Source of the DNA: Bradyrhizobium iriomotense
Lineage (GTDB): Bacteria; Pseudomonadota; Alphaproteobacteria; Rhizobiales; Xanthobacteraceae
Direction of reading: 5' to 3'
Assembly (NCBI RefSeq): GCF_030160715.1
Contig: NZ_BSOW01000027.1
Coordinates: forward strand, 62,001-126,000
DNA: 64,000 nt
The notes below the pieces were generated by a model that saw only the letters and a list, made by a program, of their open reading frames with translations, searched no databases and was not told where the DNA came from. Positions 7,633 through 16,307 of this stretch are shown here, piece by piece (the first letter of the stretch is position 1; every line of letters begins with the position of its first letter). Made by a program: the position numbers and the translations under genes.

Positions 7633-9108
7633 TCAGAACGGGTAGGGCGTTGCCTGCGGCTTCTCGGAGGTCCAGACCCACTGTGTAAACTCCTCCCAGA
7701 TGGCGGGGCCGCTGACGCGGCTGCCATTGCCGGAGCGGCCGCGGCCGCCGAAGGGCGCGAACGGACCGCCGTTCACCGTCTGGTCGTTGATGTGGAGCTG
7801 GCCCACGTTCAAGCGCTCGCCGACCGCGCGGGCGCGCGCGATCGAGCCGGAGATGACGCCGGCGGCAAGCCCGTAGTCGGAGCGATTGGCGAGCGCGACC
7901 GCTTCATCGTCGGTCTCGAAGCTGGCGAGGCAGGCGACCGGGCCGAAGATCTCCTCCTCGAAGGCAAGCATGCCGGGCTTCACGTCGGCCAGCACCGTCG
8001 CCTGATAATAGCGGCCGTCATGCACGCCGCCGGCGAGCAGCCGCGCGCCCTTGGCCACCGCATCGTCGACGATGGACTGGATCTTCGCGACCTGTGCGTC
8101 GCTGATGATCGGTCCGAGCGCAACACGGCCGGACGAGGGATCGCCGGCCGGCAGATGCCGCGCCTTCTCTGCGATGCGGCTTGCCAGCCCTTCGGCGATT
8201 TTCTTCTGCGCCAGCACGAGACCGGTCGACATGCAGATCTGCCCCTGGTGCAGGAATGCCCCCCAGGCAGCGTTGGACGCTGCGATATCGAGATTGGAAT
8301 CGTCGAGCACAATCAACGAATTCTTGCCGCCGAGCTCGAGCTGAACTTTTTTCAGGTTGCGGCCGGCGACCTCGCCGACCTTGCTGCCGCCTGCGGCCGA
8401 GCCGGTGAACGAGATCATCGCGATGTTGGGATCGGCGCACATGGCTTCGCCCGCGTCCGCGCCGCCGGGCACGACCTGCAGCACGCCGCGCGGCAGGCTG
8501 GCTTCCTCGAAGATGCGCGCGATGATGATGCCGCCCGACACAGCCGTGCGCGGATCTGGCTTGTGGATGACCGCATTGCCGACCGCGAGCGCGGCCGCGA
8601 TGGCGCGGATCGAGAGCACCAGCGGGAAATTGAATGGCGAAATCACGCCGACGACACCGTGCGGTACGCGTCGGGCTGTGTTCGAGCGGCCCGGCTCCAT
8701 CGACGGCAGCAGGATTCCGTTCGGCTCGAGCGCAACGGCGGCGGCATGACGCACGAAGCCGGCGCCGTGCTCGATCTCGATTGCCGCCTTCGGCTGGATC
8801 GACCCGCTCTCGCGTATTATCCAGCCGATCAGCTCCTCGGCATTGCGCTCGAGGAGGTCGGCCGCCTTGTTGAGGATTGCAGCGCGCTCTTGAGGCAGCC
8901 TGGCTGCCCAGGCCGGCTGTGCGAGCCGCGCCTCTGATGCGGCCTTCGCGATGTCAGAGCCATTGCCGATGCCGACCGTGCCGAGCACAGCGCGTGTCGC
9001 GGGATCGCTGACATCGGTCACGCCGCCGCTGGTCGCCGACCATTCGCCAAGGAATGCCTTGCCCTGCCATCGCTCGATGGCGATGAAATTGTGGGTCTGC
9101 GTGTTCAT
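7633..9108 (-). CDS. Aldehyde dehydrogenase (benzaldehyde/vanillin dehydrogenase type)
   Basis: A 491-residue NAD(P)-dependent aldehyde dehydrogenase. Visible motifs are the cofactor region (GVVGVISPFNFP), FTGSAAGGSKVGE, ELGGKNSLIV (catalytic Glu) and GQICMSTG (catalytic Cys). ATG 9108 has GGAGG 8 nt upstream; a TTG one codon earlier is less likely. It is the first gene of a leftward operon with the alcohol dehydrogenase, behind a sigma-54 promoter at 9318-9333. It would oxidise an aromatic aldehyde to its acid, feeding for example vanillate to the VanAB pair; that coupling is inferred. Confidence 0.88.
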   Translation of the reverse strand: MNTQTHNFIAIERWQGKAFLGEWSATSGGVTDVSDPATRAVLGTVGIGNGSDIAKAASEARLAQPAWAARLPQERAAILNKAADLLERNAEELIGWIIRESGSIQPKAAIEIEHGAGFVRHAAAVALEPNGILLPSMEPGRSNTARRVPHGVVGVISPFNFPLVLSIRAIAAALAVGNAVIHKPDPRTAVSGGIIIARIFEEASLPRGVLQVVPGGADAGEAMCADPNIAMISFTGSAAGGSKVGEVAGRNLKKVQLELGGKNSLIVLDDSNLDIAASNAAWGAFLHQGQICMSTGLVLAQKKIAEGLASRIAEKARHLPAGDPSSGRVALGPIISDAQVAKIQSIVDDAVAKGARLLAGGVHDGRYYQATVLADVKPGMLAFEEEIFGPVACLASFETDDEAVALANRSDYGLAAGVISGSIARARAVGERLNVGQLHINDQTVNGGPFAPFGGRGRSGNGSRVSGPAIWEEFTQWVWTSEKPQATPYPF

Positions 9109-9317
9109 CAAAGTATCCTCCAGTGTCCCGCCAGCGCGGGCTGTCGTTGCAGATCCGCACGGCGCGATGCCTGCGGCATGGGGGAGGGAAACAGTCGCAA
9201 GAGCGCACGTCGGCGATGCGTCGTCGTGACCCGGACGCAGATGAGCACCATCCGTGGTGCTCGGGACTGCGGGGCCAGCCCTCTTGTTTTCGTTGTCCTC
9301 CCTTAATCCGGGGGAAT

Positions 9318-9333
9318 AGCAAGGCCGGTGCCA
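9318..9333 (-). promoter_or_regulatory. Sigma-54 (-24/-12) promoter for the aldehyde/alcohol dehydrogenase operon
   Basis: The minus strand reads TGGCACCGGCCTTGCT. This matches the RpoN consensus TGGCAC-N5-TTGC, with GG and GC separated by exactly 10 nt. Transcription would start near 9306, about 200 nt before the aldehyde dehydrogenase ATG. The divergent gene is a sigma-54 activator, as such a promoter requires. Confidence 0.85.
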
Positions 9334-9458
9334 CGCGGGTTCTGATCACCGGCGAAGGCTCTGGATGTGAATAATTATCAAATTATTTCAAATAGATGAG
9401 GTCGATGACGAGCCGACGAGGGCGCATCGCGGCCCGCGCCCTCGCTCAAATCACTTTG

Positions 9459-9507
9459 TGAAATCGTGAAAACCCTCTAAGCTCGATTTCATGATTTAGT
9501 GAAATCG
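9459..9507. promoter_or_regulatory. Candidate upstream activator sites for the sigma-54 regulator
   Basis: CGATTTCA-N8-TGAAATCG is a perfect 8-bp inverted repeat at 9484-9507, and another TGAAATCG half-site begins at 9459. They lie 130-190 bp upstream of the -24/-12 promoter, the usual distance for activators of this class. They also cover the start region of the regulator gene, which suggests autoregulation. Confidence 0.55.
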
Positions 9508-9516
9508 AAGGCCGGC

Positions 9517-11289
9517 ATGCCCGACAAGGAGTCCCTGATTTCGCTCGCCGAGGCGTCGCGCCGCTCGGCGCAAATTCTCAGTCGCGGCGCGAGCAGCGAG
9601 CTTCACACCAGCGCTCCGCCGACCTTCGATGACCTCGCGGAGTCCCTGCATTTCGCGCTTGGCGATGGTCGCATCTGGCTCAACGACCAGCGCATGGTGT
9701 TGATGCAATCGCAGGTGCTGGGACGTCTGCGCGCCGAGATCATCGACGCCTTCGGCATGGAGACTGCCAAGGCGATCTTCATGCGCGTCGGCTACATGCA
9801 GGGCGCGCGCGATGCCGCGCTGATCCAGAAGCGCTTTCCGCATGAAGACCTGACGCACGCGCTGGCCGCCGGACCGCGGGTGCACACGCTGGAAGGCTTC
9901 GTCAAGGTCACGACGCGGCACTTCGAGTTCGACCGCGACAAGGGCACCTATTTCGGCGAGTTCTACTGGGACGATTCATCGGAAGCTGCCGAGCATGTTG
10001 CGAGCTACGGGCTTGCCACCGAGCCGGTGTGCTGGCTCCAAGTGGGTTATCCCTCCGGTTACACCACAGAGCTGTTCGGCAGGCCCGTTATCTTTCGCGA
10101 GGTCGAATGCGCTGCCATGGGCGCGCCGCGCTGCGTGATCATCGGTCAGCACGCCGACGCCTGGAGCGACGCGCCGGAGCGGCAATATTTTGGTCTGGAA
10201 TGGAAGAGTCGCCCGCTTCACCTCGCGACCAAGCTCCCCGTTGCCAAACAGGCGGCGCTTGCGGAAGTCGATGCCAAGAGCGATGTCGCTGTTGGTGTGT
10301 CCGCGGCCTTCGTTCGCACGCGGCGCCAGCTCGAACGGGTCGCCGCCACCGATGCGACCGTGCTATTCGTCGGCGAGTCCGGCGTCGGCAAGGAGCTGTT
10401 CTCCAGTCAGTTGCACGCGATGAGCCGGCGCAGTGCCGGTCCCTTCGTCGCCATCAACTGCGCCGCGATCCCGGAGCAGCTCGTCGAATCCGAATTGTTC
10501 GGCGTCGAGAAAGGAGCCTTCACCGGCGCCATCGCTTCACGCGCGGGCTATTTCGAGCGCGCCTCGCGCGGCACGCTGTTCCTGGACGAGATCGCTTCGC
10601 TGACTTATTCGGCGCAGGGCAAAGTGTTGCGCGCGCTGCAGGAACGCAAGATCGAGCGCGTCGGCGGCATCAAGACCATCTCTCTCGATGTGCGAGTGGT
10701 CGCGGCGTCCAATGTCGATCTCAGGGCAGAAGTCGCGGCTGGCCGCTTCCGGCAGGATCTTTATTTCCGCCTCTGCGTGTTTCCGATCGCGATCCCGCCG
10801 CTGCGCGACCGGCGCGACGACATTCCGCTCCTGATGGCGCATTTCCTCAACGTCTACTGCGCGCGACATAGCCGGCGTCTCACCGGCTTCAGCCGGCGCG
10901 CAACCGATGCGCTGCTCAAGTACAATTATCCCGGCAACATCCGCGAATTGCAGAACCTGATCGAGCGCGGCGTGGTCTATGCCGACGATCGCGGTGTGAT
11001 CGACCTCGGCCATCTCTTCAGCGGCTCCGAGCTGCTGCCACCGTTCTCGATCCAGCTCACGAGCGAGGGACGGCTCGGACGGGTGCCGCTCCACGCAGAC
11101 GGTGCGCAGCCTGAGGCGCCTGCTGCGCCATCAGCCGATCCCGGCGCGTCCTTTGCGGATGTTGAACGTGCCACGTATGGGGCGGCTCTGGCGCGGGCCG
11201 GCGGCAACGTCTCGGCTGCCGCACGCGCGCTCAGGATCAGCCGAGCTCAACTCGACTATCGGCTTCGGCGGCTCGGTCTGAACCGATAG
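9517..11289 (+). CDS. Sigma-54-dependent aromatic-responsive activator (XylR/DmpR family, V4R sensor)
   Basis: A 590-residue activator. Residues about 30-210 are the XylR-N plus V4R sensor (ARDAALIQKRFP; GYPSGYTTELFGRPVIFREV), which binds small aromatics in this family. Next is the AAA+ domain with Walker A (GESGVGKE), the sigma-54-contact GAFTGA (as EKGAFTGA) and Walker B (GTLFLDEI). A C-terminal Fis-type helix-turn-helix follows (ALRISRAQLDYRLRRLGL). I prefer ATG 9517 over GTG 9499, because the latter lies in the inverted repeat; GAAGG precedes 9517. It is divergent from the sigma-54 operon it most likely controls. Confidence 0.9.
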   Translation: MPDKESLISLAEASRRSAQILSRGASSELHTSAPPTFDDLAESLHFALGDGRIWLNDQRMVLMQSQVLGRLRAEIIDAFGMETAKAIFMRVGYMQGARDAALIQKRFPHEDLTHALAAGPRVHTLEGFVKVTTRHFEFDRDKGTYFGEFYWDDSSEAAEHVASYGLATEPVCWLQVGYPSGYTTELFGRPVIFREVECAAMGAPRCVIIGQHADAWSDAPERQYFGLEWKSRPLHLATKLPVAKQAALAEVDAKSDVAVGVSAAFVRTRRQLERVAATDATVLFVGESGVGKELFSSQLHAMSRRSAGPFVAINCAAIPEQLVESELFGVEKGAFTGAIASRAGYFERASRGTLFLDEIASLTYSAQGKVLRALQERKIERVGGIKTISLDVRVVAASNVDLRAEVAAGRFRQDLYFRLCVFPIAIPPLRDRRDDIPLLMAHFLNVYCARHSRRLTGFSRRATDALLKYNYPGNIRELQNLIERGVVYADDRGVIDLGHLFSGSELLPPFSIQLTSEGRLGRVPLHADGAQPEAPAAPSADPGASFADVERATYGAALARAGGNVSAAARALRISRAQLDYRLRRLGLNR

Positions 11290-11792
11290 GTCGCGTTTAG
11301 GTCGATCGTTCTAAACGTTCTGACAATCGGAGATTGCAGACAGCAGACCGGACCGGATTGTAACAGCGCACGTGATCGGCCATGGGGGCAGGCGCCGAGC
11401 TTGTAAATCGGGCTAATAAGCTCGACGATCTCCTCATGCTCGATTTTGCGCGCGCATTCGCTCGCCGCGCCGGAGTTCTGCAGCGACTTTCCATGGCGTG
11501 GGAGCGAATTGCCATGGCCGATGAAGATCGATAGCGATACCCTATTGATAGGTCTGTTCTATGTATTTGACTCGTGGTCCAGCCTGACAACGAATGTCTC
11601 GCCTAAGCCGTTTCAGTCGATGGTTGAAGTGACGCTGCGAGTTTGCCTGACCCCCGCGAGGCACCAACGCTTTCGTGGAGGGGCGCGCCAACGACCTATT
11701 TCCGAGACTGCACCGTCCTACGACACTCCCGCAGCCATTCAAAGTTTCGGTCAAATTTCTATGTTTTCCGCGCGAATTTATGCGAGCAGTGC
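11290..11792. other. No gene recognised (0.5 kb)
   Basis: Short conflicting frames only. One plus-strand stretch near 11390-11540 reads like a decayed coding sequence (ELVNRANKLDDLLMLDFARA), but I cannot name it. Confidence 0.4.
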
Positions 11793-12074
11793 CTACTTCT
11801 TTTTGTGACGTGAACGTGTCGGCTTGCGACCTTTGCGCAATGTCTTTTGAGACGTCGCTCCTTTCGGCGGTTGAACAAAGAATTCAGATAAATGAACACC
11901 TAGCGTTTGAGCGATCCGATCGAGAAGATCAATTGTTGGGTTCTCCTTTTGCCGCTCAACGCCGCCCATGTATGAGCGGTCAATCCCCGCATCGTAAGCC
12001 AATTGCTCCTGCGGAATACCGAGACCCACACGGATCCTTCGTACATTCCAGGCCACAAGCGCACGAGCTTTCAT
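11793..12074 (-). CDS. XRE-family repressor, QseC-like
   Basis: A 93-residue single-domain helix-turn-helix protein: VRRIRVGLGIPQEQLAYDAG, then DRSYMGGVERQKENPTIDLL, and a basic tail (RKGRKPTRSRHKKK). It is divergent from a DUF2285 gene 102 bp away. In ICEMlSymR7A of Mesorhizobium the same layout is qseC-qseM, where the XRE protein QseC represses transcription of the antiactivator gene. The QseC assignment therefore rests on fold plus synteny, not on sequence identity that I could measure. Confidence 0.8.
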   Translation of the reverse strand: MKARALVAWNVRRIRVGLGIPQEQLAYDAGIDRSYMGGVERQKENPTIDLLDRIAQTLGVHLSEFFVQPPKGATSQKTLRKGRKPTRSRHKKK

Positions 12075-12110
12075 GCGCTAAAGCAGCCATTAGGCAGACC
12101 ACCAAACCAC

Positions 12111-12133
12111 TGGCTATAGCCGCCCTATTGCGG
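12111..12133. promoter_or_regulatory. Candidate operators in the qseC-qseM divergent region
   Basis: Two adjacent palindromes lie between the divergent genes: GGCTATAGCC (12112-12121) and CCGC-N6-GCGG (about 12120-12133). Overlapping operators that let the XRE protein choose between its own and the qseM promoter would fit the ICEMlSymR7A model. This is an inference from position. Confidence 0.35.
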
Positions 12134-12176
12134 TAAGTTCGTCAACGAAGATAGCGCACTCACCGCATGAGCCTAC

Positions 12177-12455
12177 ATGAAAAAACTGGCGTTAGATCCA
12201 GAGATCGCGGACGTCGTGCCGAATGAGTCGGTGCTGACGACGTACGACGAGCAGCATCTGGTGACGTATTGGCGCCTCCTCGATGCTGAGGCGGATGGCG
12301 CCGACTGGGAAGAAGTCGTGCGGATCGTGTTGCATCTTGATCCTGAATGCGAGCCCGTCCGCGCTCGCAATGCATACGACAGCCATTTGGCTCGCGCAAA
12401 ATGGATAGCTGACCACGGCTACGGCCAGTTACTTCGCATTGGCGATCCCGAATAG
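12177..12455 (+). CDS. qseM: DUF2285 protein, QseM-like antiactivator
   Basis: A 92-residue protein consisting almost only of a DUF2285 domain (ADWEEVVRIVLHLDP, RARNAYDSHLARAKWIADHG). In ICEMlSymR7A the equivalent small DUF2285 protein QseM binds TraR and FseA and blocks transfer in most cells. Here it stands between a QseC-like repressor and an FseA-like gene, the same order. No strong ribosome binding site is visible before ATG 12177, consistent with low expression, though this is not proof. Confidence 0.72.
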   Translation: MKKLALDPEIADVVPNESVLTTYDEQHLVTYWRLLDAEADGADWEEVVRIVLHLDPECEPVRARNAYDSHLARAKWIADHGYGQLLRIGDPE

Positions 12456-12520
12456 CAAAAATCTATCGTCTGGGTTGCGCCCGATAAAATAATTTCTCTC
12501 GTTGATGGCGTGATCGAATA

Positions 12521-12542
12521 TGTGCATCACGTGTGATGCACA
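12521..12542. promoter_or_regulatory. tra-box-like palindrome upstream of fseA
   Basis: Perfect 10-bp arms TGTGCATCAC and GTGATGCACA are separated by GT. The outer bases TGTGCA...TGCACA match those of TraR-type quorum-sensing boxes. It lies 76 bp before the fseA-like start, where a TraR site is expected from the Mesorhizobium system. No traR or traI gene is in the window. Confidence 0.6.
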
Positions 12543-12617
12543 ATTAGGGACTTCCGCAACAACCCAGGGCTTTATAGACACCGCGCCGCAATTTTGTTTT
12601 GGCGGGAGATCACAGCA

Positions 12618-12806
12618 GTGTCTAAATTCGACTGGCGCTCACCTCAGTCGTATCAGAGCGTCACGGCCGGCGAGATGTCGGATTTCGCTTGGGAAAGCCT
12701 GCGTCGCAATCCCGAATATCAGGCTGACTACCGAGACACGCTCTCGAAAAACGGGCAAGTGACTCCTGAGTTTCGGAGGAGATGGGGCCTCTGCTTTCGC
12801 CCATGA
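12618..12806 (+). CDS. fseA: FseA N-terminal part (DUF6499-type, Msi172-like)
   Basis: A 62-residue open frame starting at GTG 12618 (VSKFDWRSPQSY), with GGGAG 9 nt upstream. A longer TTG start at 12594 is possible but less typical. The family is the small DUF6499 domain with ...RNPEYQADYRDTLSKNGQ then EFRRRWGLCF. It stops at TGA 12804, 1-2 codons after TTT CGC, and the DUF2285 part continues in the +1 frame. In ICEMlSymR7A, Msi172 and Msi171 are fused by programmed frameshifting to give FseA, the activator of excision. The same gene split is seen here. Confidence 0.75.
   Translation: MSKFDWRSPQSYQSVTAGEMSDFAWESLRRNPEYQADYRDTLSKNGQVTPEFRRRWGLCFRP
12795..12806 (+). other. Putative +1 programmed frameshift site
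   Basis: The end of the first frame reads TGC TTT CGC CCA TGA. If tRNA-Phe on TTT slips one base onto TTC, translation resumes GCC CAT GAC CCG CAG in the frame of the DUF2285 gene, with no stop between. Continuous homology across the join (WGLCF then AHDPQRSFHEQTIFWAPEAM) supports a fusion product of 255 residues. Confidence 0.65.
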
Positions 12807-13386
12807 CCCGCAGAGGTCTTTTCACGAGCAGACCATCTTCTGGGCGCCAGAGGCTATGCCAGCAGTGCTACCGATCGTTGAAAGCGCGGCCGATTCGGAC
12901 GGCGTTATCGCTCGGCTGCTTGCCGATCTTGCATCGAACAGCATCAGACGCGCAGATGATGGTTGGCATGCTGTATTGCGCATTGACGGAACCCAGCATC
13001 ACTTGTGGCTGAAACAGGCGCCGCGGTTCGATGCCGCTTATGCAATCGAACTGCCGTTGGAGCACGCGGACTTCGAGATCCGCGCCCACGCCTCAAGTCA
13101 ATTCTGGCGTGCAATCACGGGCCGTCTGCCAGCACCTCCGCTTCACCAAATATCGGCACAACAGCGTGAGCGATTGGCCTTGAGCCTGCGCGCCCTTGAT
13201 GGGCACATGGACGGCGCCAGCTATCGTGCCATCGCAGAGGTGCTATTTGGCCAACGACGCATCTCTGAGCGGGCCTGGAAAACCCACGAGCTGCGAAGCC
13301 GAGTTATCCGCCTGGTTCAGGCCGGATTGGCGCTGATGCGCAGCGGCTATCGCGCATTGCTTCGTCCTTCATCTCGGAGGAAATAG
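12799..13386 (+). CDS. fseA: FseA C-terminal part (DUF2285, Msi171-like)
   Basis: The +1 frame is open from 12799 to 13386 (195 residues). The first ATG is 12856 (MPAVLPIVESAADSDG). Its C-terminal half is a DUF2285 domain (ALDGHMDGASYRAIAEVLFG, then RISERAWKTHELRSRVIRL), a helix-turn-helix variant. No good ribosome binding site precedes 12856, so expression through frameshifting from the DUF6499 frame is more likely than separate initiation. The fused protein should activate the excisionase gene, and an RdfS-like gene lies about 3 kb downstream. Confidence 0.75.
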   Translation, partial: AHDPQRSFHEQTIFWAPEAMPAVLPIVESAADSDGVIARLLADLASNSIRRADDGWHAVLRIDGTQHHLWLKQAPRFDAAYAIELPLEHADFEIRAHASSQFWRAITGRLPAPPLHQISAQQRERLALSLRALDGHMDGASYRAIAEVLFGQRRISERAWKTHELRSRVIRLVQAGLALMRSGYRALLRPSSRRK

Positions 13387-13891
13387 AAAAAAGGTGTTGA
13401 AGATTGTTCGCCCACCTTTGAAGGTACTCCATCGCGCCGTCGTGACCGAGCTATGACATAAGTCTTGGGGAGCTCTGTAGAGATGTCGGCTGCCTGTCGC
13501 CACACCGGGTTCCTCTAACTTGAGTATGCGAACGTCTACTCTGACGCCACGGTGGCCAGTTTGGGGTTGTGTAAGGCTGCCGAGGTCAAGACTTCCGATG
13601 CTCGATGACGTTGCCGCTGCTGCGTTTCCCTGAATTTCGCGAGTGCAAGTATGGAAGGACGGCCTGTGCATGGCGCGGGCGCCCGGAGAACACCAAATTC
13701 TGACGAGAGGAGCTTAGCAATTGTTCTGATCTGTGCTGGATATCTCGGCCATCTATGCGTCAAATGCCGCAATTTGTCGTTCTCCGCTTTCATGTTGCTT
13801 GCGCATGAGGGCTGAAGCTGCGCCTCGAGTGGCTTCCGAAATCAAGAGGTCTGCTCAAGCGCACGAACTTGCCTCTCAACTTCATCACGCG
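13387..13891. other. No gene recognised (0.5 kb)
   Basis: No convincing coding frame, repeat or RNA gene on either strand. Confidence 0.4.
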
Positions 13892-15088
13892 TCACGAATG
13901 GCCTCCTGGCAGAGCGGCCCTCGAGGCCGTGAGCGCTTCAGTCAACTGCGCGGCAATTGAATTTGCGACCCGCAAATTCTCCTCCCTCTTGGATTCGGCC
14001 AGACGTTGCGCTTGCAGAAGTATCGAGGGGCCGAAAGCCAAGGGTAAGTTCTCTCCAGCTTGCTGGCCAATGCTGTTTAGCTCGGCGCCGCTAGCTGCAG
14101 TGTCAAATGACTCTCCTGTCTTGCTCTTGACGAAATCCCAGCAGCTTTGAAACAACTGGCGATAGCTTTCGGTGACCGCCGGGCCCTTATCTACAACGCC
14201 GGCTTGTTCTGCTAACCGAAGGTCCTGCTCATAGCCGAGCTCGATCAAAAGCTGGACCCCGACTAGATCGGTCACTACCTGCATTTCTTCGATGCTCAAT
14301 TCGGTTTGCCAAATCTGGACTGAGCGATCGTCAATGTTTTTTTTCTCTAGGATCTTTCGATCTCCGAAAGTGCTGGACCGTAGATAGTCCGTTTGCTCCA
14401 ACGGTGCCGATGACATCTCGGCCAGAGCGTAACCAAGGCCGGCAAGCACGCGCCGGATTTCCTCGTCAGGATGCGCCACGAGGAGTTCGTACTGCACCAC
14501 CTGCGTGTGAGACCGACTGCGGTACGCCGCAAGCGCGGGCAGACCCAGGACGAGATCGGCAATAGAAGATGCGATCGCGGGCGTAGGCCGTCCCAAAACG
14601 ATATCGGCGAGACACGCTGCGACCGCGGACGGAGAACTTGCCGACAGAAGCGGGACGCCCCACGTCGATTTCAGTGAAGCGGCAATGGCATAGGGATTGC
14701 GCATCAGAACAATTCGCGGCGCATCCGGATAGAGGGAATCCAAAAAATCGAGCAGCATCCAATAGCGCGGAGTCTTGTCTATCAGCGTGCGCTTGCCGGC
14801 GGCTGCCAAATACTGACCATAAACTGCATCGGCAAAAGCACGAGTGGCGCTCGTTCGATCTATTCGGTCTAGGAATTCCGAGTTTGCGGCCTGAACCAGT
14901 GACGCCCCGGCCGGATGACAGTGGTCGACCCGACCAAACGCCTCAAGTGCCAACATCAGCCAGGGCTCAGGCGGAGCCATAATAGCCGGGTGCCGTTGAA
15001 GCAAATGCGCCAGCAGCGTCGTCCCCGAGCGGGGAAGACCCAGAAGGAAGCACACTGCAGGCGAATTGTTTATGTCCTGGCTCATCAT
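13892..15088 (-). CDS. P-loop sulfotransferase
   Basis: A 398-residue protein with the PAPS 5'-phosphosulfate loop at the N-terminus (FLLGLPRSGTTLLAHLLQ) and a 3'-phosphate-binding region (PRIVLMRNPYAIAASL), plus KTPRYWMLLDF between them. It transfers sulfate from PAPS to an unknown acceptor. Rhizobial relatives (NodH, NoeE) modify Nod factors, but no nod box is visible upstream, and the protein looks like the broad Sulfotransfer_3 family. The start is one of two adjacent ATGs (15088 or 15085). It is a lone cargo gene between the excision regulators and the excisionase. The C-terminal 100 residues are unassigned. Confidence 0.8.
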   Translation of the reverse strand: MMSQDINNSPAVCFLLGLPRSGTTLLAHLLQRHPAIMAPPEPWLMLALEAFGRVDHCHPAGASLVQAANSEFLDRIDRTSATRAFADAVYGQYLAAAGKRTLIDKTPRYWMLLDFLDSLYPDAPRIVLMRNPYAIAASLKSTWGVPLLSASSPSAVAACLADIVLGRPTPAIASSIADLVLGLPALAAYRSRSHTQVVQYELLVAHPDEEIRRVLAGLGYALAEMSSAPLEQTDYLRSSTFGDRKILEKKNIDDRSVQIWQTELSIEEMQVVTDLVGVQLLIELGYEQDLRLAEQAGVVDKGPAVTESYRQLFQSCWDFVKSKTGESFDTAASGAELNSIGQQAGENLPLAFGPSILLQAQRLAESKREENLRVANSIAAQLTEALTASRAALPGGHS

Positions 15089-16307
15089 TCCACATTTCTA
15101 TCTTGGACAGACAGAGCGACCGTCCGGAACCCTTCATCCGATCGAAAGAAGCAGCACCAGTAATGCGCTCGAGATGCGTTTCAACTGTGTCCATCTATCC
15201 AGGAGGGGGAGTTCATCCGGCGAGAAAGTCAGATGAAATAGATGGGATCAGGCCTTGATTCTTCTGCTCCGTGAGCCCTGCCTGAGTTCGGTCCGGCCCA
15301 AGCGCGCACACCCCATAAGGCGATACGTACGATCGTGCAGTGTTGCAGAGGGCAGATTTGCATGGCGTGTGGCATCCATTTGTACCCGGTCGTTAAGATA
15401 GCCTATGCAATGTTCCGAAACGATTCAGCTGCCACGAGTTCTATCCATTTGCAAAACCGCAGCACTGGAGCGGCAATCGGCAGCGACCTCTTCCTTGCGG
15501 AGCCGAAGCAGCCAAACGGTCGCCAAGTTGCAAGCAGCTGAGCAATATCGATACGGAGAGGTGAGGCAAACCTATACTTGTGTTTATCGAAAATAGCCGC
15601 TGACACGACCAAGAGGAATGTGCCGGATGGCACGATCAGGGGCACGTCGTCCTGCGAAGAAGGCGATTGCGTTGGGCTTGCGCCTCGGCCGATGCTCGCT
15701 GCAGATCCAAGGGAAGATGACAGCCCATCCCGATCGACCTTAAGTACTCCAAGCCGAGACTGTTTATCTCTCATTTCTAAAATCAGGAAAAATCAATAGT
15801 TTTGATGGCCCACATTCATCGAGTGGATAGATGTCTGTCTTCTGAAACAGCACGGCAAGTCCGTGCCACTATTTAGTCAAACTGCCGCTCGTTGCAGATT
15901 TCGAGATCGGCGCAGGCGCCCCTTACCGTCTGTGGCGCGCAATCAAGCCGTCAACCAAAACCTATCTTTCATTTTTCCTACATCGCGAAGGATTGACGTT
16001 GGTGGCGCGCCTTCGATGGTCAGATCGACGAGTTACCCGTCACTCCTCCAACTGTGATTCGGGCCGCGAACAATTCCGGCGCCCTCTAAACCCACAAAAG
16101 GCGTGGGACTATTATGCGCGACCCGTTTCGGCTGATGTGTGGGACCGACCAATGGTGCTCTGCTGTCATATGGGAAGGAACCGAGTAGGGGTGCCGAAAA
16201 ATACACCTGTAACTTCGGCATCCCTCTAAGCGCTTCTACTCCGCCATGCTGCTCGTCGGCGCGCGATCAGACTCGCTCGCCCTCCAGACGAGCACGGAGC
16301 TTCTCGA
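15089..16307. other. No confident gene (1.2 kb)
   Basis: A 123-codon minus-strand frame (15403-15774) has a plausible hydrophobic stretch (VPLIVPSGTFLLVVSAAIF) but no family resemblance or clear start signal. The last 250 bp should hold the promoter of the excisionase-repA operon. No tRNA or attachment site was found. Confidence 0.4.

Noticed and set aside
6395..8937. Long plus-strand open frames of 416 and 460 codons
   Set aside because: They are exact antisense of the alcohol and aldehyde dehydrogenase genes, have no domains, and arise from the GC-rich third codon positions.
13892..15330. Nod box upstream of the sulfotransferase, which would make it a nod gene
   Set aside because: No ATC-N9-GAT or longer nod box pattern was found, so a Nod-factor role is not supported.
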